Below, piece by piece: positions 26,078 through 34,259 of a stretch of 53,238 nucleotides of DNA (position 1 is the stretch's first letter; the number at the start of each line of letters is the position of its first letter). The stretch covers positions 1 through 53,238 of the forward strand of contig NZ_JADMOL010000021.1 of NCBI RefSeq assembly GCF_015558675.1, read 5' to 3'. A program made the position numbers and the translations under genes. The stretch comes from Paenibacillus sp. 1001270B_150601_E10 (GTDB lineage: Bacteria; Bacillota; Bacilli; Paenibacillales; Paenibacillaceae). The notes under the pieces were generated by a model. That model did no database searches. It worked only from the letters and a program-made list of their open reading frames with translations, and was not told the DNA's origin.

Positions 26078-26503
26078 ATGACACCGTTTGGAGATTTCAG
26101 TCATGATTTCAGCTTCTTCCAGGAAATCCCTTCCGAGCTTAGCATCTTCTTCGGATTGATGATTTTGTTATTTATGATAATATCTGCTCTCAAATTATGG
26201 AGAGGAGGCGTAAAGGGTAGCAAATATGTTTCGCCTGATCAAGTCAAGGTTGGAACGGTCATCATGAAGCGCAAAGAAGTTTGGAATGGATTTGGAAGAT
26301 CTAAGTATTCGTACTCGTTCTATATCACGTTTGAACTGGAGAATGGGCTTCGGCTTGAGCTGTCAGTCAAGGAACGTGATTACGGAATGATCCTGGAAGG
26401 GGACTATGGAGAACTGATCCATCAAGGCCCACAGCTAGTGGAGTTCAATCGAGAGAAAGTATTAAAGAATAATAGCAATACAGAACGTACGCGCTCTATG
26501 TAG
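26078..26503 (+). CDS. DUF2500-like membrane-anchored protein
   Basis: A 141-residue protein with one membrane helix near residues 20-40 (IFFGLMILLFMIISALKLW), followed by a soluble beta domain: VGTVIMKRKEVW, YSFYITFELENGLRLELSV, and YGMILEGDYGELIHQGPQLVEF. This order matches DUF2500 proteins (YhhM type), whose role is unknown. I place the start at ATG 26078 because AAGGAG sits seven bases before it; the longer frame from 26048 lacks an RBS. Monocistronic, with the promoter at 26007. Confidence 0.82.
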   Translation: MTPFGDFSHDFSFFQEIPSELSIFFGLMILLFMIISALKLWRGGVKGSKYVSPDQVKVGTVIMKRKEVWNGFGRSKYSYSFYITFELENGLRLELSVKERDYGMILEGDYGELIHQGPQLVEFNREKVLKNNSNTERTRSM

Positions 26504-26767
26504 GAATTCCTCCCTTCTCTCTTCACATCCTGCATTTCTTTCATTTGATGGGCCTCTACTCTCGCCACTTTATTTCCAATCAACATCACCATAATTCGAA
26601 TAAACATCATGCGATTAAAAAAATGTGTGTTTATCATGCATTCATTATTCGATTCGGCACTTAATCGAATCGTTCTACGATCCTGCTTCTCTTCCCTGCA
26701 ATGATCGGAGTATTCTGCTCATATCATAAGAATAAGGGAATGACTATGGGTGAGGAGGACTTCGTCC
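26504..26767. other. Intergenic stretch with inverted repeat CGATTCG...CGAATCG
   Basis: This 264-base gap has no credible gene. Within it, CGATTCG and CGAATCG (about 26651-26674) form a seven-base inverted repeat around a TTAAT-rich centre, a possible operator for the next gene. No strong promoter or terminator is visible. Confidence 0.3.
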
Positions 26768-27250
26768 ATGCAGGTTGCCGTTATTGAGAGAGCAGAGGTG
26801 CATATGCTTGCGAAAAAGGTTGCATGCAGCGGTGAAGCCGTCAGGCAGGGGTGGAAGGAACTGCTGCAGACGACCAAAGAACATACAACGATTCCGTTGC
26901 CATTAGTATACGGTTATGTGCTTGTGCCCGAGTGGCAATGGGAACTGGGGGTTCAGGATCTATGGGTTGGGATAAAGGCTTGGCCAGATCTTATCGCTCC
27001 ACTCGGTACGGATCTTATTCATCTGCCGCGTCGCAGCTATGCCAGAATCCAGGTGCGTGGTGATCGTGACGCAATGGCTAAGGCGCATGAAGAGCTGACA
27101 CGTTGGTTTCAGCACGACAATCATCTTCGAGATACCTCTTATTTATCCTTCCGTATTGAAGCGAATGCACTCCAGCCAGTGAATCCATTTGAGATCCCAG
27201 TTCATGTGATATCTTATTTTGATTATGACATCTACGTGCCCATCCGATAA
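26768..27250 (+). CDS. GyrI-like effector-binding domain protein
   Basis: A 160-residue stand-alone small-molecule-binding domain of the AraC effector-binding (GyrI/SOUL-like) type. It has two pseudo-repeats: IPLPLVYGYVLVPEW in the first half, and LPRRSYARIQVRGDRDAMAKAHEELTRWF with FEIPVHVISYFDYDIYVPI at the end, the normal closing strand of this fold. No DNA-binding domain is present, so it may bind a drug or a protein partner. The start is ATG 26768, ten bases after GAGGAGG; the frame also opens with a GTG inside that RBS. Followed by a strong terminator. Confidence 0.8.
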   Translation: MQVAVIERAEVHMLAKKVACSGEAVRQGWKELLQTTKEHTTIPLPLVYGYVLVPEWQWELGVQDLWVGIKAWPDLIAPLGTDLIHLPRRSYARIQVRGDRDAMAKAHEELTRWFQHDNHLRDTSYLSFRIEANALQPVNPFEIPVHVISYFDYDIYVPIR

Positions 27251-27275
27251 CAACATATAAATTGTGGAAGAGATA

Positions 27276-27307
27276 CAGCATTTCAATCGAAATGTTGTCT
27301 TTTTTTT
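27276..27307 (+). terminator. Intrinsic terminator after the effector-binding gene
   Basis: CAGCATTTC pairs with GAAATGTTG around AATC, followed by CTTTTTTTT. Confidence 0.88.
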
Positions 27308-27316
27308 GAATAAGTA

Positions 27317-27345
27317 GTTACAAATTTGTGAAGTTCGGATATAAT
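27317..27345 (+). promoter_or_regulatory. Promoter of the 154-residue membrane protein gene
   Basis: GTTACA, 17-base spacer, perfect TATAAT at 27340-27345. The leader would be about 180 bases long and ends with the cre site at 27499. Confidence 0.5.
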
Positions 27346-27498
27346 AATAGTAAATAAGTCGAAATTGTGACAAATGTATTTATAGCTTGACTTCATCATC
27401 ACATACTCCAAATGCTATTCCAGCCAAGAACACTCCTTGCCTTATTTCTACATCCAAGATGTACATCCATAAATAAGATGATTGGATCCATGTATACA

Positions 27499-27512
27499 TG
27501 TAAACGATTACA
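27499..27512 (+). promoter_or_regulatory. Catabolite-responsive element (cre), full consensus match
   Basis: TGTAAACGATTACA fits the CcpA operator consensus TGWAANCGNTNWCA at every position. It lies downstream of the predicted promoter and directly before the RBS AAAGGGG, so CcpA bound here would act as a roadblock to transcription of the next gene when good sugars are present. Confidence 0.65.
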
Positions 27513-27531
27513 CGGAAAGGGGCTTTTTTAA

Positions 27532-27996
27532 ATGAAGGTTCATAATGGTTCATTTGAGGTTCGTAATCCTGTGACTCACATGCAGGTTGTAGGCGTAATC
27601 CTGCTTATGTTTGCAAGTGTATATAGCACGTTGGCGATTTTTCGCATGCATTACCCGATTCTTACGTTTATCCTAGTAGCCTGGCTGATCGGGTGTCTAG
27701 GGTATCTGGGCTACATCATGAAGATGATGAAGCAGAAATCGAAGCTGCTCGCCTTTGACGGGAATACCATTATTCTTCAAGGACAACGCCTCACGGCTCA
27801 GGACATCGAAAAGGTTACTATTATGGATGGTTACAAGCGAGCAGTAGGCTTGAAGCTTAAAGGCAAGCGGATGATTCCCGTTGGGATGAGCTTTAGCTTT
27901 GTGCAAGGTGAGCCTGAAGGGCTAAAAGCGCTTCAAGAATGGGCGCGGAACAATCAGATTCATATCGCGCCTGGCCATTTCTTTCGTTGGATCTAA
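27532..27996 (+). CDS. Membrane protein with two helices and a PH-like C-terminal domain
   Basis: A 154-residue protein I cannot assign to a named family. Two membrane helices (about 16-36 and 42-63) are followed by a basic stretch and a beta domain: LLAFDGNTIILQGQRLTAQDIEKVTIM and VGLKLKGKRMIPVGMSF, the strand pattern of bacterial PH-like domains. It is probably membrane-bound with the domain in the cytosol. ATG 27532 follows AAAGGGG at nine bases. A cre site directly upstream implies catabolite repression, and a terminator closes the unit. Confidence 0.72.
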   Translation: MKVHNGSFEVRNPVTHMQVVGVILLMFASVYSTLAIFRMHYPILTFILVAWLIGCLGYLGYIMKMMKQKSKLLAFDGNTIILQGQRLTAQDIEKVTIMDGYKRAVGLKLKGKRMIPVGMSFSFVQGEPEGLKALQEWARNNQIHIAPGHFFRWI

Positions 27997-28012
27997 ACAA
28001 GCAAACCCGTAG

Positions 28013-28044
28013 ACGCGCTTTGAGCGCATGTCTACGGGTTTTTT
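28013..28044 (+). terminator. Strong intrinsic terminator
   Basis: AAACCCGTAGAC pairs with GTCTACGGGTTT, with an inner GCGC/GCGC, followed by a T-run. It ends the preceding membrane-protein gene. Confidence 0.9.
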
Positions 28045-28133
28045 CGTGAAAAGCGGGTTGATCTAGATCCATATATGTGAGACAAGATCATAAAGGGATG
28101 AGAAGTATTATCCCGTTATGGAGACAAAAGAAA

Positions 28134-28925
28134 TCATACATAGGGCTTAAGGTTCAGAACAAGTTGAGCCCATTCATGGATATAGTGATTCAATCGCAGA
28201 TAAGCTTTGGTCGGAAGCTGATGTCTGACATCATCCAGAATAATCAGCGTGCTTTGGCGTAGACCTTCGTTTAGAATATGACGATAACGAGCAAAGTCGT
28301 GATCTTTTCCTCCGTAGAGGAGCAGAACAGGAGCTGTGATTTGAGCTAGCAGCGAAGTACAGTTATAATGTAAGCTGCTTTGATAGTATTGCCGGATGTT
28401 GCGGCGGTTGCCCTTCTTAGATCCCCGCAACAGATCAAGGAATGTCGAAGGGCGGTCCGAATTCCCAAGCGTTACGCTTAGCAGCAGGAGGGACTGGGCG
28501 AATTTCCACTTGGATAGGCTAATCGCGGTACGGATTCGGTTGCGAAGCAGTTGGTCGCTTGCCTCAGACATCGTGCTGATTAAGATGCCGCCGATACATC
28601 GATTCGGATATTGCAGCATTGTATTTAGAGCGATGGCTCCTCCAGTCGAATAACCAGCGATAAAGGCTTTCTTAATCTTTAAATGATCAAGCAGCGCGAT
28701 AATATCAAGCGTTACCCGCTCATAAGTTACGGGTTCGGAGGAAGCCGGGCTTTGCCCGTGCCCGCGAATGTCAAATGTCACCACTTGATAATGACGGGAG
28801 AGCTGTTCTTGCTGGTAACGAAAGTTAGCTGAGGTTAACAGTGGCGGATGGATGAAGAGGATAGGGATTCCTGATCCGCGCTTCTCATAATATATAGAGT
28901 TCTGGTCAATGGAGACATATGGCAT
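28134..28925 (-). CDS. Alpha/beta-fold hydrolase
   Basis: A 263-residue cytosolic serine hydrolase of the esterase/lipase type; substrate unknown. The nucleophile elbow is GYSTG with S93. The acid is D208 in GGKDHD, and the catalytic base H235 in DVRHQ. The oxyanion region reads FIHPPLL (24-30), where most relatives have HG, and the cap is short. I chose ATG 28925 because AAAAGGAAG lies nine bases upstream; the frame stays open nine codons further to a TTG without an RBS. Divergent from the DUF817 gene. Confidence 0.88.
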   Translation of the reverse strand: MPYVSIDQNSIYYEKRGSGIPILFIHPPLLTSANFRYQQEQLSRHYQVVTFDIRGHGQSPASSEPVTYERVTLDIIALLDHLKIKKAFIAGYSTGGAIALNTMLQYPNRCIGGILISTMSEASDQLLRNRIRTAISLSKWKFAQSLLLLSVTLGNSDRPSTFLDLLRGSKKGNRRNIRQYYQSSLHYNCTSLLAQITAPVLLLYGGKDHDFARYRHILNEGLRQSTLIILDDVRHQLPTKAYLRLNHYIHEWAQLVLNLKPYV

Positions 28926-29040
28926 GTAACAACGCTTCCTTTTCATAGACAATGGTAGTTGGGATTAGTATGTGCATGATCATTCTGGGCATTCATGGAT
29001 ATTGAACATTAATGTTGCAAGTACAAAGGAGAGAACATCG

Positions 29041-29838
29041 ATGCATGCCATTAAACAATTATGGCGATTTGGAATGGATCAGGCGCTAAGCTGTGTATTT
29101 CCGGTCATCATCTTTGCGACCTTAGCTTTTACGAAGCTGGTAGCCATTCCTGGAATACCGAGGTATGATTTAATCTTAATCATTTGCTTATTCACACAAT
29201 TTATGATGGTGTGGTCAGGGCTGGAAACGAAGGATGAGCTGAAAGTTATCTGCGTATTCCATCTTATTGGACTTGTTCTTGAACTGTACAAGGTTCATAT
29301 GGGATCTTGGTCGTACCCGGAGGAGGGGTGGAGCAAGATCGGCGGCGTCCCTTTATACAGCGGGTTCATGTATGCCAGTGTGGCAAGCTATATTTGCCAG
29401 GCTTGGCGCAGGTTTGATCTAGCTATCTATAATTGGCCCTATTCATTGTTCGCGTTCGGTTTATCAGTTTTGATCTATTTGAACTTTTTCACCCATCATT
29501 ATATGGTGGACCTTCGCTGGGTGCTGACAGTGTTATTGTTTGTGGTGTTCTGGACAACGATCGTAAGCTACAAGGTAGGAGAACGCGTATACCGAATGCC
29601 GCTTATCTTGTCTTTTCTGTTGATTGGCTTTTTTATTTGGGTGGCTGAAAATATATCCACGTTCTTAGGGGCGTGGACGTATCCGAATCAGGAGCATAAA
29701 TGGGAGCTGGTCCATCTAAGCAAGATCAGCTCTTGGTTCCTGCTGGTTGTGATTAGCGTCATTATCGTTGCACAGCTTAAGGAAGTAAAGCGAACAAGGT
29801 TGCCTAAAGCTTCAGATCAAACGATTTCGAAATCATAG
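29041..29838 (+). CDS. DUF817-family membrane protein (YoaT-like)
   Basis: A 265-residue polytopic membrane protein with seven or eight helices. Family signatures are clear: GSWSYPEEGW and GGVPLYSGFMYASVASYICQ near 108-140, YLNFFTHHYMVDLRW, and FIWVAENISTFLGAWTYPNQEHKWELV, all conserved in DUF817. Function is unknown; conserved His, Asp and Trp residues hint at an enzyme in the membrane. ATG 29041 follows AAAGGAGAG at eight bases, which rules out the upstream in-frame ATG at 28972. A terminator follows. Confidence 0.88.
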   Translation: MHAIKQLWRFGMDQALSCVFPVIIFATLAFTKLVAIPGIPRYDLILIICLFTQFMMVWSGLETKDELKVICVFHLIGLVLELYKVHMGSWSYPEEGWSKIGGVPLYSGFMYASVASYICQAWRRFDLAIYNWPYSLFAFGLSVLIYLNFFTHHYMVDLRWVLTVLLFVVFWTTIVSYKVGERVYRMPLILSFLLIGFFIWVAENISTFLGAWTYPNQEHKWELVHLSKISSWFLLVVISVIIVAQLKEVKRTRLPKASDQTISKS

Positions 29839-29849
29839 CATAGTGATCT

Positions 29850-29898
29850 AACCAAGGTTTTTCGTTGAAAAGAAGCGAAAGGCCTTGGTTATTTTTTT
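29850..29898 (+). terminator. Intrinsic terminator after the DUF817 gene
   Basis: AACCAAGG pairs with CCTTGGTT, with an inner TTTCG/CGAAA helix, followed by ATTTTTTT. Confidence 0.85.
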
Positions 29899-30090
29899 AT
29901 CAGAAATATGCACTCGAGCTTGAGGCGATTGGACTAGGTTGTGATCGAGATCGTTTATAAAGAAAAGGAAAATAATGCAGAAGCAGCGAATAAGATAACC
30001 ATAATATGAGGAAGATTGCCCTCGAGGTGCATAGCACAGTATGTCGTGTCTTTAACGTATATCCATGGGAGATGAATGGAGGAGCTACAT

Positions 30091-30528
30091 ATGGCGAATT
30101 CGGAGGATCACTCTATTAGGCCAGTAGGGTTAACCCAATCCGTAGGCTATCAGATCGGTGTTCGCAGAACACTTCGATGCAGCAAGGAGGCCGCTTGGAC
30201 ATACCTTACCTCGATGAACGGGCTTGCGTCGTGGCTTGCATGCCCGAATGGACTTGTATTGGAACAAGGAGCGATATTCGGCCAAGAAGATGCGATATAT
30301 GGCGAAGTTCGAGTCGTTAGGGTGCAGGAGCAGATCCGAATGACCTGGTATAGGCCTGGCTGGTCGCGAGCTTCTACGCTTCAAATTCGCTTAATCGGGG
30401 TGAGGCCATCTGCAACGACGGTAAGCATCCATCAAGAGCATCTAGATGATGGGGATATTCGTCAGGCGATGAAGGTGAAGTGGGAGCAGGCATTGGCAGA
30501 CATGTCTGAGCATATCGCCCGGGGGTAG
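30091..30528 (+). CDS. SRPBCC (START/Bet v1-like, AHSA1-type) domain protein
   Basis: A 145-residue single-domain protein of the helix-grip fold. The helix CSKEAAWTYLTSMNGLASWL, the strand run GEVRVVRVQEQIRMTWYRPGW and the pattern TTVSIHQEHL with the long C-terminal helix WEQALADM fit AHSA1-like proteins, which bind hydrophobic ligands or assist HSP90. The ligand is unknown. ATG 30091 follows GGAGGAG at six bases, so the in-frame ATG at 30076 is rejected. The next gene begins 84 bases later. Confidence 0.82.
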   Translation: MANSEDHSIRPVGLTQSVGYQIGVRRTLRCSKEAAWTYLTSMNGLASWLACPNGLVLEQGAIFGQEDAIYGEVRVVRVQEQIRMTWYRPGWSRASTLQIRLIGVRPSATTVSIHQEHLDDGDIRQAMKVKWEQALADMSEHIARG

Positions 30529-30612
30529 GGGATTTGAAGAAACCAGACTTACCGTCTCCGCGTAAATACTACTAAGTAAAAAAAGTGGAATAAAAGAAGC
30601 GGAGGTGGAACG

Positions 30613-30906
30613 ATGAAGCACAGCTTAATATCTCTTGGAATCGGTATTCTTTCCACCGTGATATCTGCGGGTATAGCTTATCTAATCGGTGGCGACATAT
30701 TGGTGAAAACCGTAGAAAGCGTGATCAGCATGATCCTTTTTGGAGCGGCGATTATTTTATCTGGTATTCTGCAAACAGGGCCGCGCGCATCATCAACCTT
30801 CTATATGGAGGATGCTCCGACAAGAGCGAAAAGAAATAAATCGATGTCCATTTTCGTTATGATGGGCATTCCGCATTTGTTGTTAACGTTTTTATTGTAC
30901 GCCTAA
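30613..30906 (+). CDS. DUF5316-like small membrane protein
   Basis: A 97-residue protein with three hydrophobic helices (about 4-25, 36-54 and 78-96). The middle loop GPRASSTFYMEDAPTRAKR, polar and basic, between the second and third helices resembles DUF5316 proteins. Function unknown. CGGAGGTGG precedes ATG 30613 closely, a strong RBS. The HAD phosphatase gene starts 28 bases after the stop, so the two are probably co-transcribed. Confidence 0.75.
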   Translation: MKHSLISLGIGILSTVISAGIAYLIGGDILVKTVESVISMILFGAAIILSGILQTGPRASSTFYMEDAPTRAKRNKSMSIFVMMGIPHLLLTFLLYA

Positions 30907-30934
30907 TTAATGGATACCTTGGAGGAGGCTCGCC

Positions 30935-31495
30935 ATGGCTCGTGATAAAGCTGTTTTTATTGACCGCGATGGAACGATTGGCGGAGATGGGCATTTCATT
31001 CATCCTGATGTGTTCACCTGCTACGATGGGGCTCTTGCTTCCATCCAGAGGTTGAAGGATGCGGGCTATTATGTATTCGCTCTGACCAATCAGCACCGCA
31101 TCTCGAAGGGTCAAGCTACCATGGAGGAATTTGAAAGACAGTTTGCGACCTTTGGCTTTGATCAAGCTTATATCTGCCCTCATGGCATGTCAGAGCCATG
31201 CGAATGCAGAAAACCGAACCCTGGCATGCTGCTTAAGGCTGTTGAAGAGCATCAATTGGATTTGTCGGCATGCTTCGTTATTGGTGATGTAGGAGATACG
31301 GATATGTTGGCGGCGCATAGAGCCGGCATGCGCAAGATTTTGGTTCTGACGGGGTGGGGGAAGAACTCTTTCACTCAATATCGAGATCAATGGTTCGAGA
31401 CGGAGCCCGATTATGTAGCTGAGGACATTAATGAAGCTGTCGGATGGCTCTTGAGCCAATCTTCATCTGTCCATATTGAGGGACAAAAGGTATAG
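30935..31495 (+). CDS. HAD-IIIA phosphatase, GmhB/histidinol-phosphatase-like
   Basis: A 186-residue cytosolic phosphatase. Motif I is DRDGT with nucleophile D10 and D12; motif II is LTNQ (50-53), motif III K93 in CRKPNPGM, and motif IV GDVGDTD with D118. A zinc site C81, H83, C89, C91 (CPHGMSEPCECRKP) is the mark of the GmhB / histidinol-phosphatase branch. The substrate is not certain: sugar bisphosphate and histidinol phosphate are both possible, and no heptose or histidine genes are nearby. GGAGGAGG precedes ATG 30935. Confidence 0.87.
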   Translation: MARDKAVFIDRDGTIGGDGHFIHPDVFTCYDGALASIQRLKDAGYYVFALTNQHRISKGQATMEEFERQFATFGFDQAYICPHGMSEPCECRKPNPGMLLKAVEEHQLDLSACFVIGDVGDTDMLAAHRAGMRKILVLTGWGKNSFTQYRDQWFETEPDYVAEDINEAVGWLLSQSSSVHIEGQKV

Positions 31496-31528
31496 TGCCT
31501 GAGACAGTCGATAAATACATTCGGTTTA

Positions 31529-31537
31529 TGGTATGAT
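31529..31537 (+). promoter_or_regulatory. Extended -10 promoter of gpsB
   Basis: TGGTATGAT (TGn plus TATGAT), with the start codon about 74 bases downstream. No clear -35. Confidence 0.45.
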
Positions 31538-31610
31538 AAGCATGTATGTTGTATTATTCATGTTGGAGCATCGATAGGATGATCCAATAGGGAGGGAGAA
31601 TTTTACCAAC

Positions 31611-32000
31611 ATGAGCAAGGGAAACGGAATGGACCATCTATCTCATCTGGGGGTAGACTTAACAGCACAAGAAATTCATGATCAGGAGTTCAATATACGC
31701 CTGCGCGGTTATGACACCGATGAGGTTAACGAATATTTGGACCGTATCATTCGTGACTATGATATCTTCTATACGATTATTCAAGATCAAGAAAGACAGA
31801 TCAAGGAATTGAAAGCTAGATTGGATTCACGAGTGACGCCGCCAGTGGCACCGCCTCAGCCAAGCATACCTACGCCGCCTCCGGTTCAACAGGTTCAGCC
31901 AACTGCAGGTCGTACGCTCTCAGCGTTAGAGCTTGAAGATATTATGTATCGATTACGCGAGTTGGAAAAGCAAGTGTTTGGAAGTCCACGAGGATTATAA
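31611..32000 (+). CDS. gpsB: Cell-division protein GpsB (DivIVA-like)
   Basis: A small coiled-coil protein that links the division site with peptidoglycan synthases. The DivIVA-type N-terminal domain is clear at residues 18-70: LTAQEIHDQEFNIRLRGYDTDEVNEYLDRIIRDYD, then a coiled coil. The C-terminal trimer segment MYRLRELEKQVFG matches the GpsB end. Between them lies a proline-rich linker (about 75-98, TPPVAPPQPSIPTPPP) not found in the 98-residue Bacillus subtilis protein, giving 129 residues here. The RBS GGAGGGAG lies 12 bases before ATG 31611, somewhat far. A terminator follows at 32033. Confidence 0.9.
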   Translation: MSKGNGMDHLSHLGVDLTAQEIHDQEFNIRLRGYDTDEVNEYLDRIIRDYDIFYTIIQDQERQIKELKARLDSRVTPPVAPPQPSIPTPPPVQQVQPTAGRTLSALELEDIMYRLRELEKQVFGSPRGL

Positions 32001-32032
32001 TTGTACAGCAACTACATAGTTAGAGAGAAAAA

Positions 32033-32058
32033 GCTTCAGCTAAGGCTGAGGCTTTTTT
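32033..32058 (+). terminator. Intrinsic terminator after gpsB
   Basis: GCTTCAGC pairs with GCTGAGGC around TAAG, followed by TTTTTT. Confidence 0.88.
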
Positions 32059-32125
32059 GCATTTATTGCTGCAAAAACACATTTTTAAATGTATGGACCA
32101 ACATGAAAAAATTCGGTATTTCAAA

Positions 32126-32167
32126 AACTAATGACATTAGTTAAAATATAAACTAACGACATTAGTT
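32126..32167 (+). promoter_or_regulatory. Two palindromic operators, probable TetR binding sites, around a -10
   Basis: AACTAATGACATTAGTT (32126-32142, perfect palindrome with a three-base centre) and AACTAACGACATTAGTT (32151-32167, one mismatch) are 25 bp apart centre to centre. TATAAA at 32147-32152 lies between them, so bound repressor would cover the promoter of the MBL-TetR operon. The regulator encoded at 32928 is the natural candidate. Confidence 0.75.
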
Positions 32168-32188
32168 TATAGGAGTGGAATAAAAAAC

Positions 32189-32896
32189 ATGAATAAAACA
32201 ACGATTCAAACCGTGACGCAACTTGCGTTTATGCCGCGAGTATTTCCTGTGAATTGCTACCTTGTAGAAGAGGATCAAGAGCTTACGTTAATCGATGCTG
32301 CGATGCCTTTCAGTGCGAAGGGAATTGTGGAAGCAGCGAAATCCTTGCACAAGCCGATTACACGCATTGTACTTACACATGCCCATTCCGATCATGTAGG
32401 AGCCATAGATACCTTGAAGGAAATGCTGCCAGAAGCGGTTGTATACATTTCTGAGCGCGATTCCAGATTGCTTAAGATGGATCGGTCATTGGATGCTCAT
32501 GAAGAGCAGCTTCCGATCAAGGGGGGATTGAATCCCATTAAGACAGTTCCCGATGTTCTTCTTCACGACGGGGATCAAATAGGTTCGCTTCTTGCTGTGT
32601 CCACACCAGGACACACACCGGGGTCCTTCTCTTATTACGATACTAGAACTGGTGCACTCCTTGCTGGCGATGCATTTCAAGTGCGTGGCGGAGTAGCGGT
32701 AACCGGTCATTTTCGTCCGTTGTTTCCGTTCCCAGCTATGGCAACCTGGAGCAAGCAGCAGTCGCTTCAGAGTGCAGAGAAGCTGCTTGAATTAAAGCCG
32801 ACATTATTGGGTGTTGGTCATGGACGTCTGATCGAGAAGCCAGAACAAGTCATGCAGCGGGCGATAAATGCCGCAGCACGGGCTATAATGAAATAA
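32189..32896 (+). CDS. Metallo-beta-lactamase-fold hydrolase
   Basis: A 235-residue cytosolic MBL-fold enzyme. The metal motif HAHSDH occupies H64-H69, with further ligands in STPGHTPGS (about 141), LLAGDAF (about 161) and VGHGRL near the C-terminus. It is of the glyoxalase II / lactonase-like class; substrate unknown. The RBS TAGGAGTGG precedes ATG 32189 at normal spacing. It shares a transcript with the TetR gene 31 bases downstream, behind paired operators, so its expression is probably induced by its own substrate or a related ligand. Confidence 0.9.
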   Translation: MNKTTIQTVTQLAFMPRVFPVNCYLVEEDQELTLIDAAMPFSAKGIVEAAKSLHKPITRIVLTHAHSDHVGAIDTLKEMLPEAVVYISERDSRLLKMDRSLDAHEEQLPIKGGLNPIKTVPDVLLHDGDQIGSLLAVSTPGHTPGSFSYYDTRTGALLAGDAFQVRGGVAVTGHFRPLFPFPAMATWSKQQSLQSAEKLLELKPTLLGVGHGRLIEKPEQVMQRAINAAARAIMK

Positions 32897-32927
32897 GCAT
32901 CTTCAACGCAAGTGATGGGAGGAAATA

Positions 32928-33515
32928 ATGGTGACAAGGAAACGCAGAGCAGGTCTTGATACCAATATGGTTGTATATGAGGCGATCAAGCTAGCTGATG
33001 AGATCGGTTATGAGAAGCTGACATTGGCAGCGCTGGCTGGAAGACTCGGCATTAAGACTCCTTCGCTGTATAATCATATTCAGGGTTTGGATGACTTGCG
33101 AAAGCATATAGCTGTGCATGGTCTGGAGCAGTTGCACAATACTCTTTCTCATGCTGTAAAGGAGTCGGCGAAAGAAGAACGCATCTTGAAGGTGGCAGCT
33201 GCTTACGTTGCGTTTGCCAATGAGAACCCAGGGGTGTATGCTGCTACCCTTCATGCTCCAGATAAGACAGTTGCACGATGGAGCGAGCTGGGCGAGCAAA
33301 TTGTAGTCTTAATTAGCAAGCTTAGTGAGCCCTATGCTATGGATGACGACGAAGTCATTCATTGGGTAAGAGGCTATCGGAGCTTGCTCCATGGATTTGT
33401 AAGCCTTCAGCAGGCGGGAGCGTTTGGCATTCCGCTTGATCTTAATGAAAGCCTGCGATACATGCTGAACATGTATATGAGCGGTGTTGAGAAGTGGAAA
33501 GCCAAGACAGATTAA
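32928..33515 (+). CDS. TetR/AcrR regulator with WHG-type C-terminal domain
   Basis: A 195-residue DNA-binding repressor. The helix-turn-helix is at about 28-50 (LTLAALAGRLGIKTPSLYNHI). The C-terminal domain has WVRGYRSLLHGFVSLQQAGAFG near 146-167, the hallmark of the WHG subgroup. ATG 32928 follows GGGAGGA. Second gene of the MBL operon. The two palindromes at 32126-32167 are the probable binding sites, making this an autoregulated, ligand-induced unit; the ligand is unknown. Confidence 0.9.
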   Translation: MVTRKRRAGLDTNMVVYEAIKLADEIGYEKLTLAALAGRLGIKTPSLYNHIQGLDDLRKHIAVHGLEQLHNTLSHAVKESAKEERILKVAAAYVAFANENPGVYAATLHAPDKTVARWSELGEQIVVLISKLSEPYAMDDDEVIHWVRGYRSLLHGFVSLQQAGAFGIPLDLNESLRYMLNMYMSGVEKWKAKTD

Positions 33516-33584
33516 AGGGTAGTCCGCGTGTGAATAGGTATAGTACTTTTGCCGATGGACGATTGTGAAGGGCAGGGGATATAG

Positions 33585-34256
33585 ATGAGTCAGCAAGAGT
33601 GCTTTGATGTGCTGGACCATGAGATGAATAGGATAGGTAGTGCGGCAAGATGGGAGGTCCATCAGAAGGGCCTATGGCATCAAACCTTTCATTGCTGGAT
33701 TTATCAGATTGTGGGTGGGAGGCTCCAACTGTTATTTCAACATAGACATCCTTCAAAGGACACCTTTCCGAATCTGCTCGATATTTCCTGTGCAGGTCAT
33801 CTTGCCGCAGGTGAACAAGTAGAGGATGGGGTTCGTGAGCTGGAGGAAGAGCTAGGATTGACTGTTTCGTTTCATGATCTTAAACCTTGCGGCATTGTAC
33901 CGGAGGAACAGGTGATTGAAGCGGGAGGCATGGACCGAGAATTCTGCCATGTCTTTGTGTATAGATGCAATCAACCGCTGTCTGAATATCACGTGCAGTT
34001 GGAGGAAGTGTCTGGTCTCTATTGGTTGGATATGATGGAGATACGGTCACTGATCCACCGTGATACGAGAGCGGTCCATGGACATGGATTCTCTGTTCAT
34101 CCTGTAACCGGCGAACGAACAGATGAGACGAGATGGTTTGAACTAAAAGACTTCGTGCCTCATCATGCGACATACTTTGAACGTGTGTTCCGTAAGATGG
34201 AAGAAGAGATAGCCCGCAGCTCAAAGATCAATTCACTACCGACAAGTGAGGGATGA
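33585..34256 (+). CDS. Nudix hydrolase, isopentenyl-diphosphate-isomerase-like subgroup
   Basis: A 223-residue protein with a complete Nudix box at residues 71-92 (GHLAAGEQ to RELEEELGL). The front (FDVLDHEMNRIGSAARWEVHQKGLWHQTFHCWI) and the overall plan match the IDI-type/YfcD Nudix proteins. True isomerase activity is unlikely because the catalytic-cysteine context of type 1 IDI is not seen, so hydrolysis of a nucleotide or prenyl compound is more likely. The RBS GGCAGGGG precedes ATG 33585. The stop is only three bases before the murG-like start, so the two are translationally close. Confidence 0.85.
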   Translation: MSQQECFDVLDHEMNRIGSAARWEVHQKGLWHQTFHCWIYQIVGGRLQLLFQHRHPSKDTFPNLLDISCAGHLAAGEQVEDGVRELEEELGLTVSFHDLKPCGIVPEEQVIEAGGMDREFCHVFVYRCNQPLSEYHVQLEEVSGLYWLDMMEIRSLIHRDTRAVHGHGFSVHPVTGERTDETRWFELKDFVPHHATYFERVFRKMEEEIARSSKINSLPTSEG

Positions 34257-34259
34257 CGC

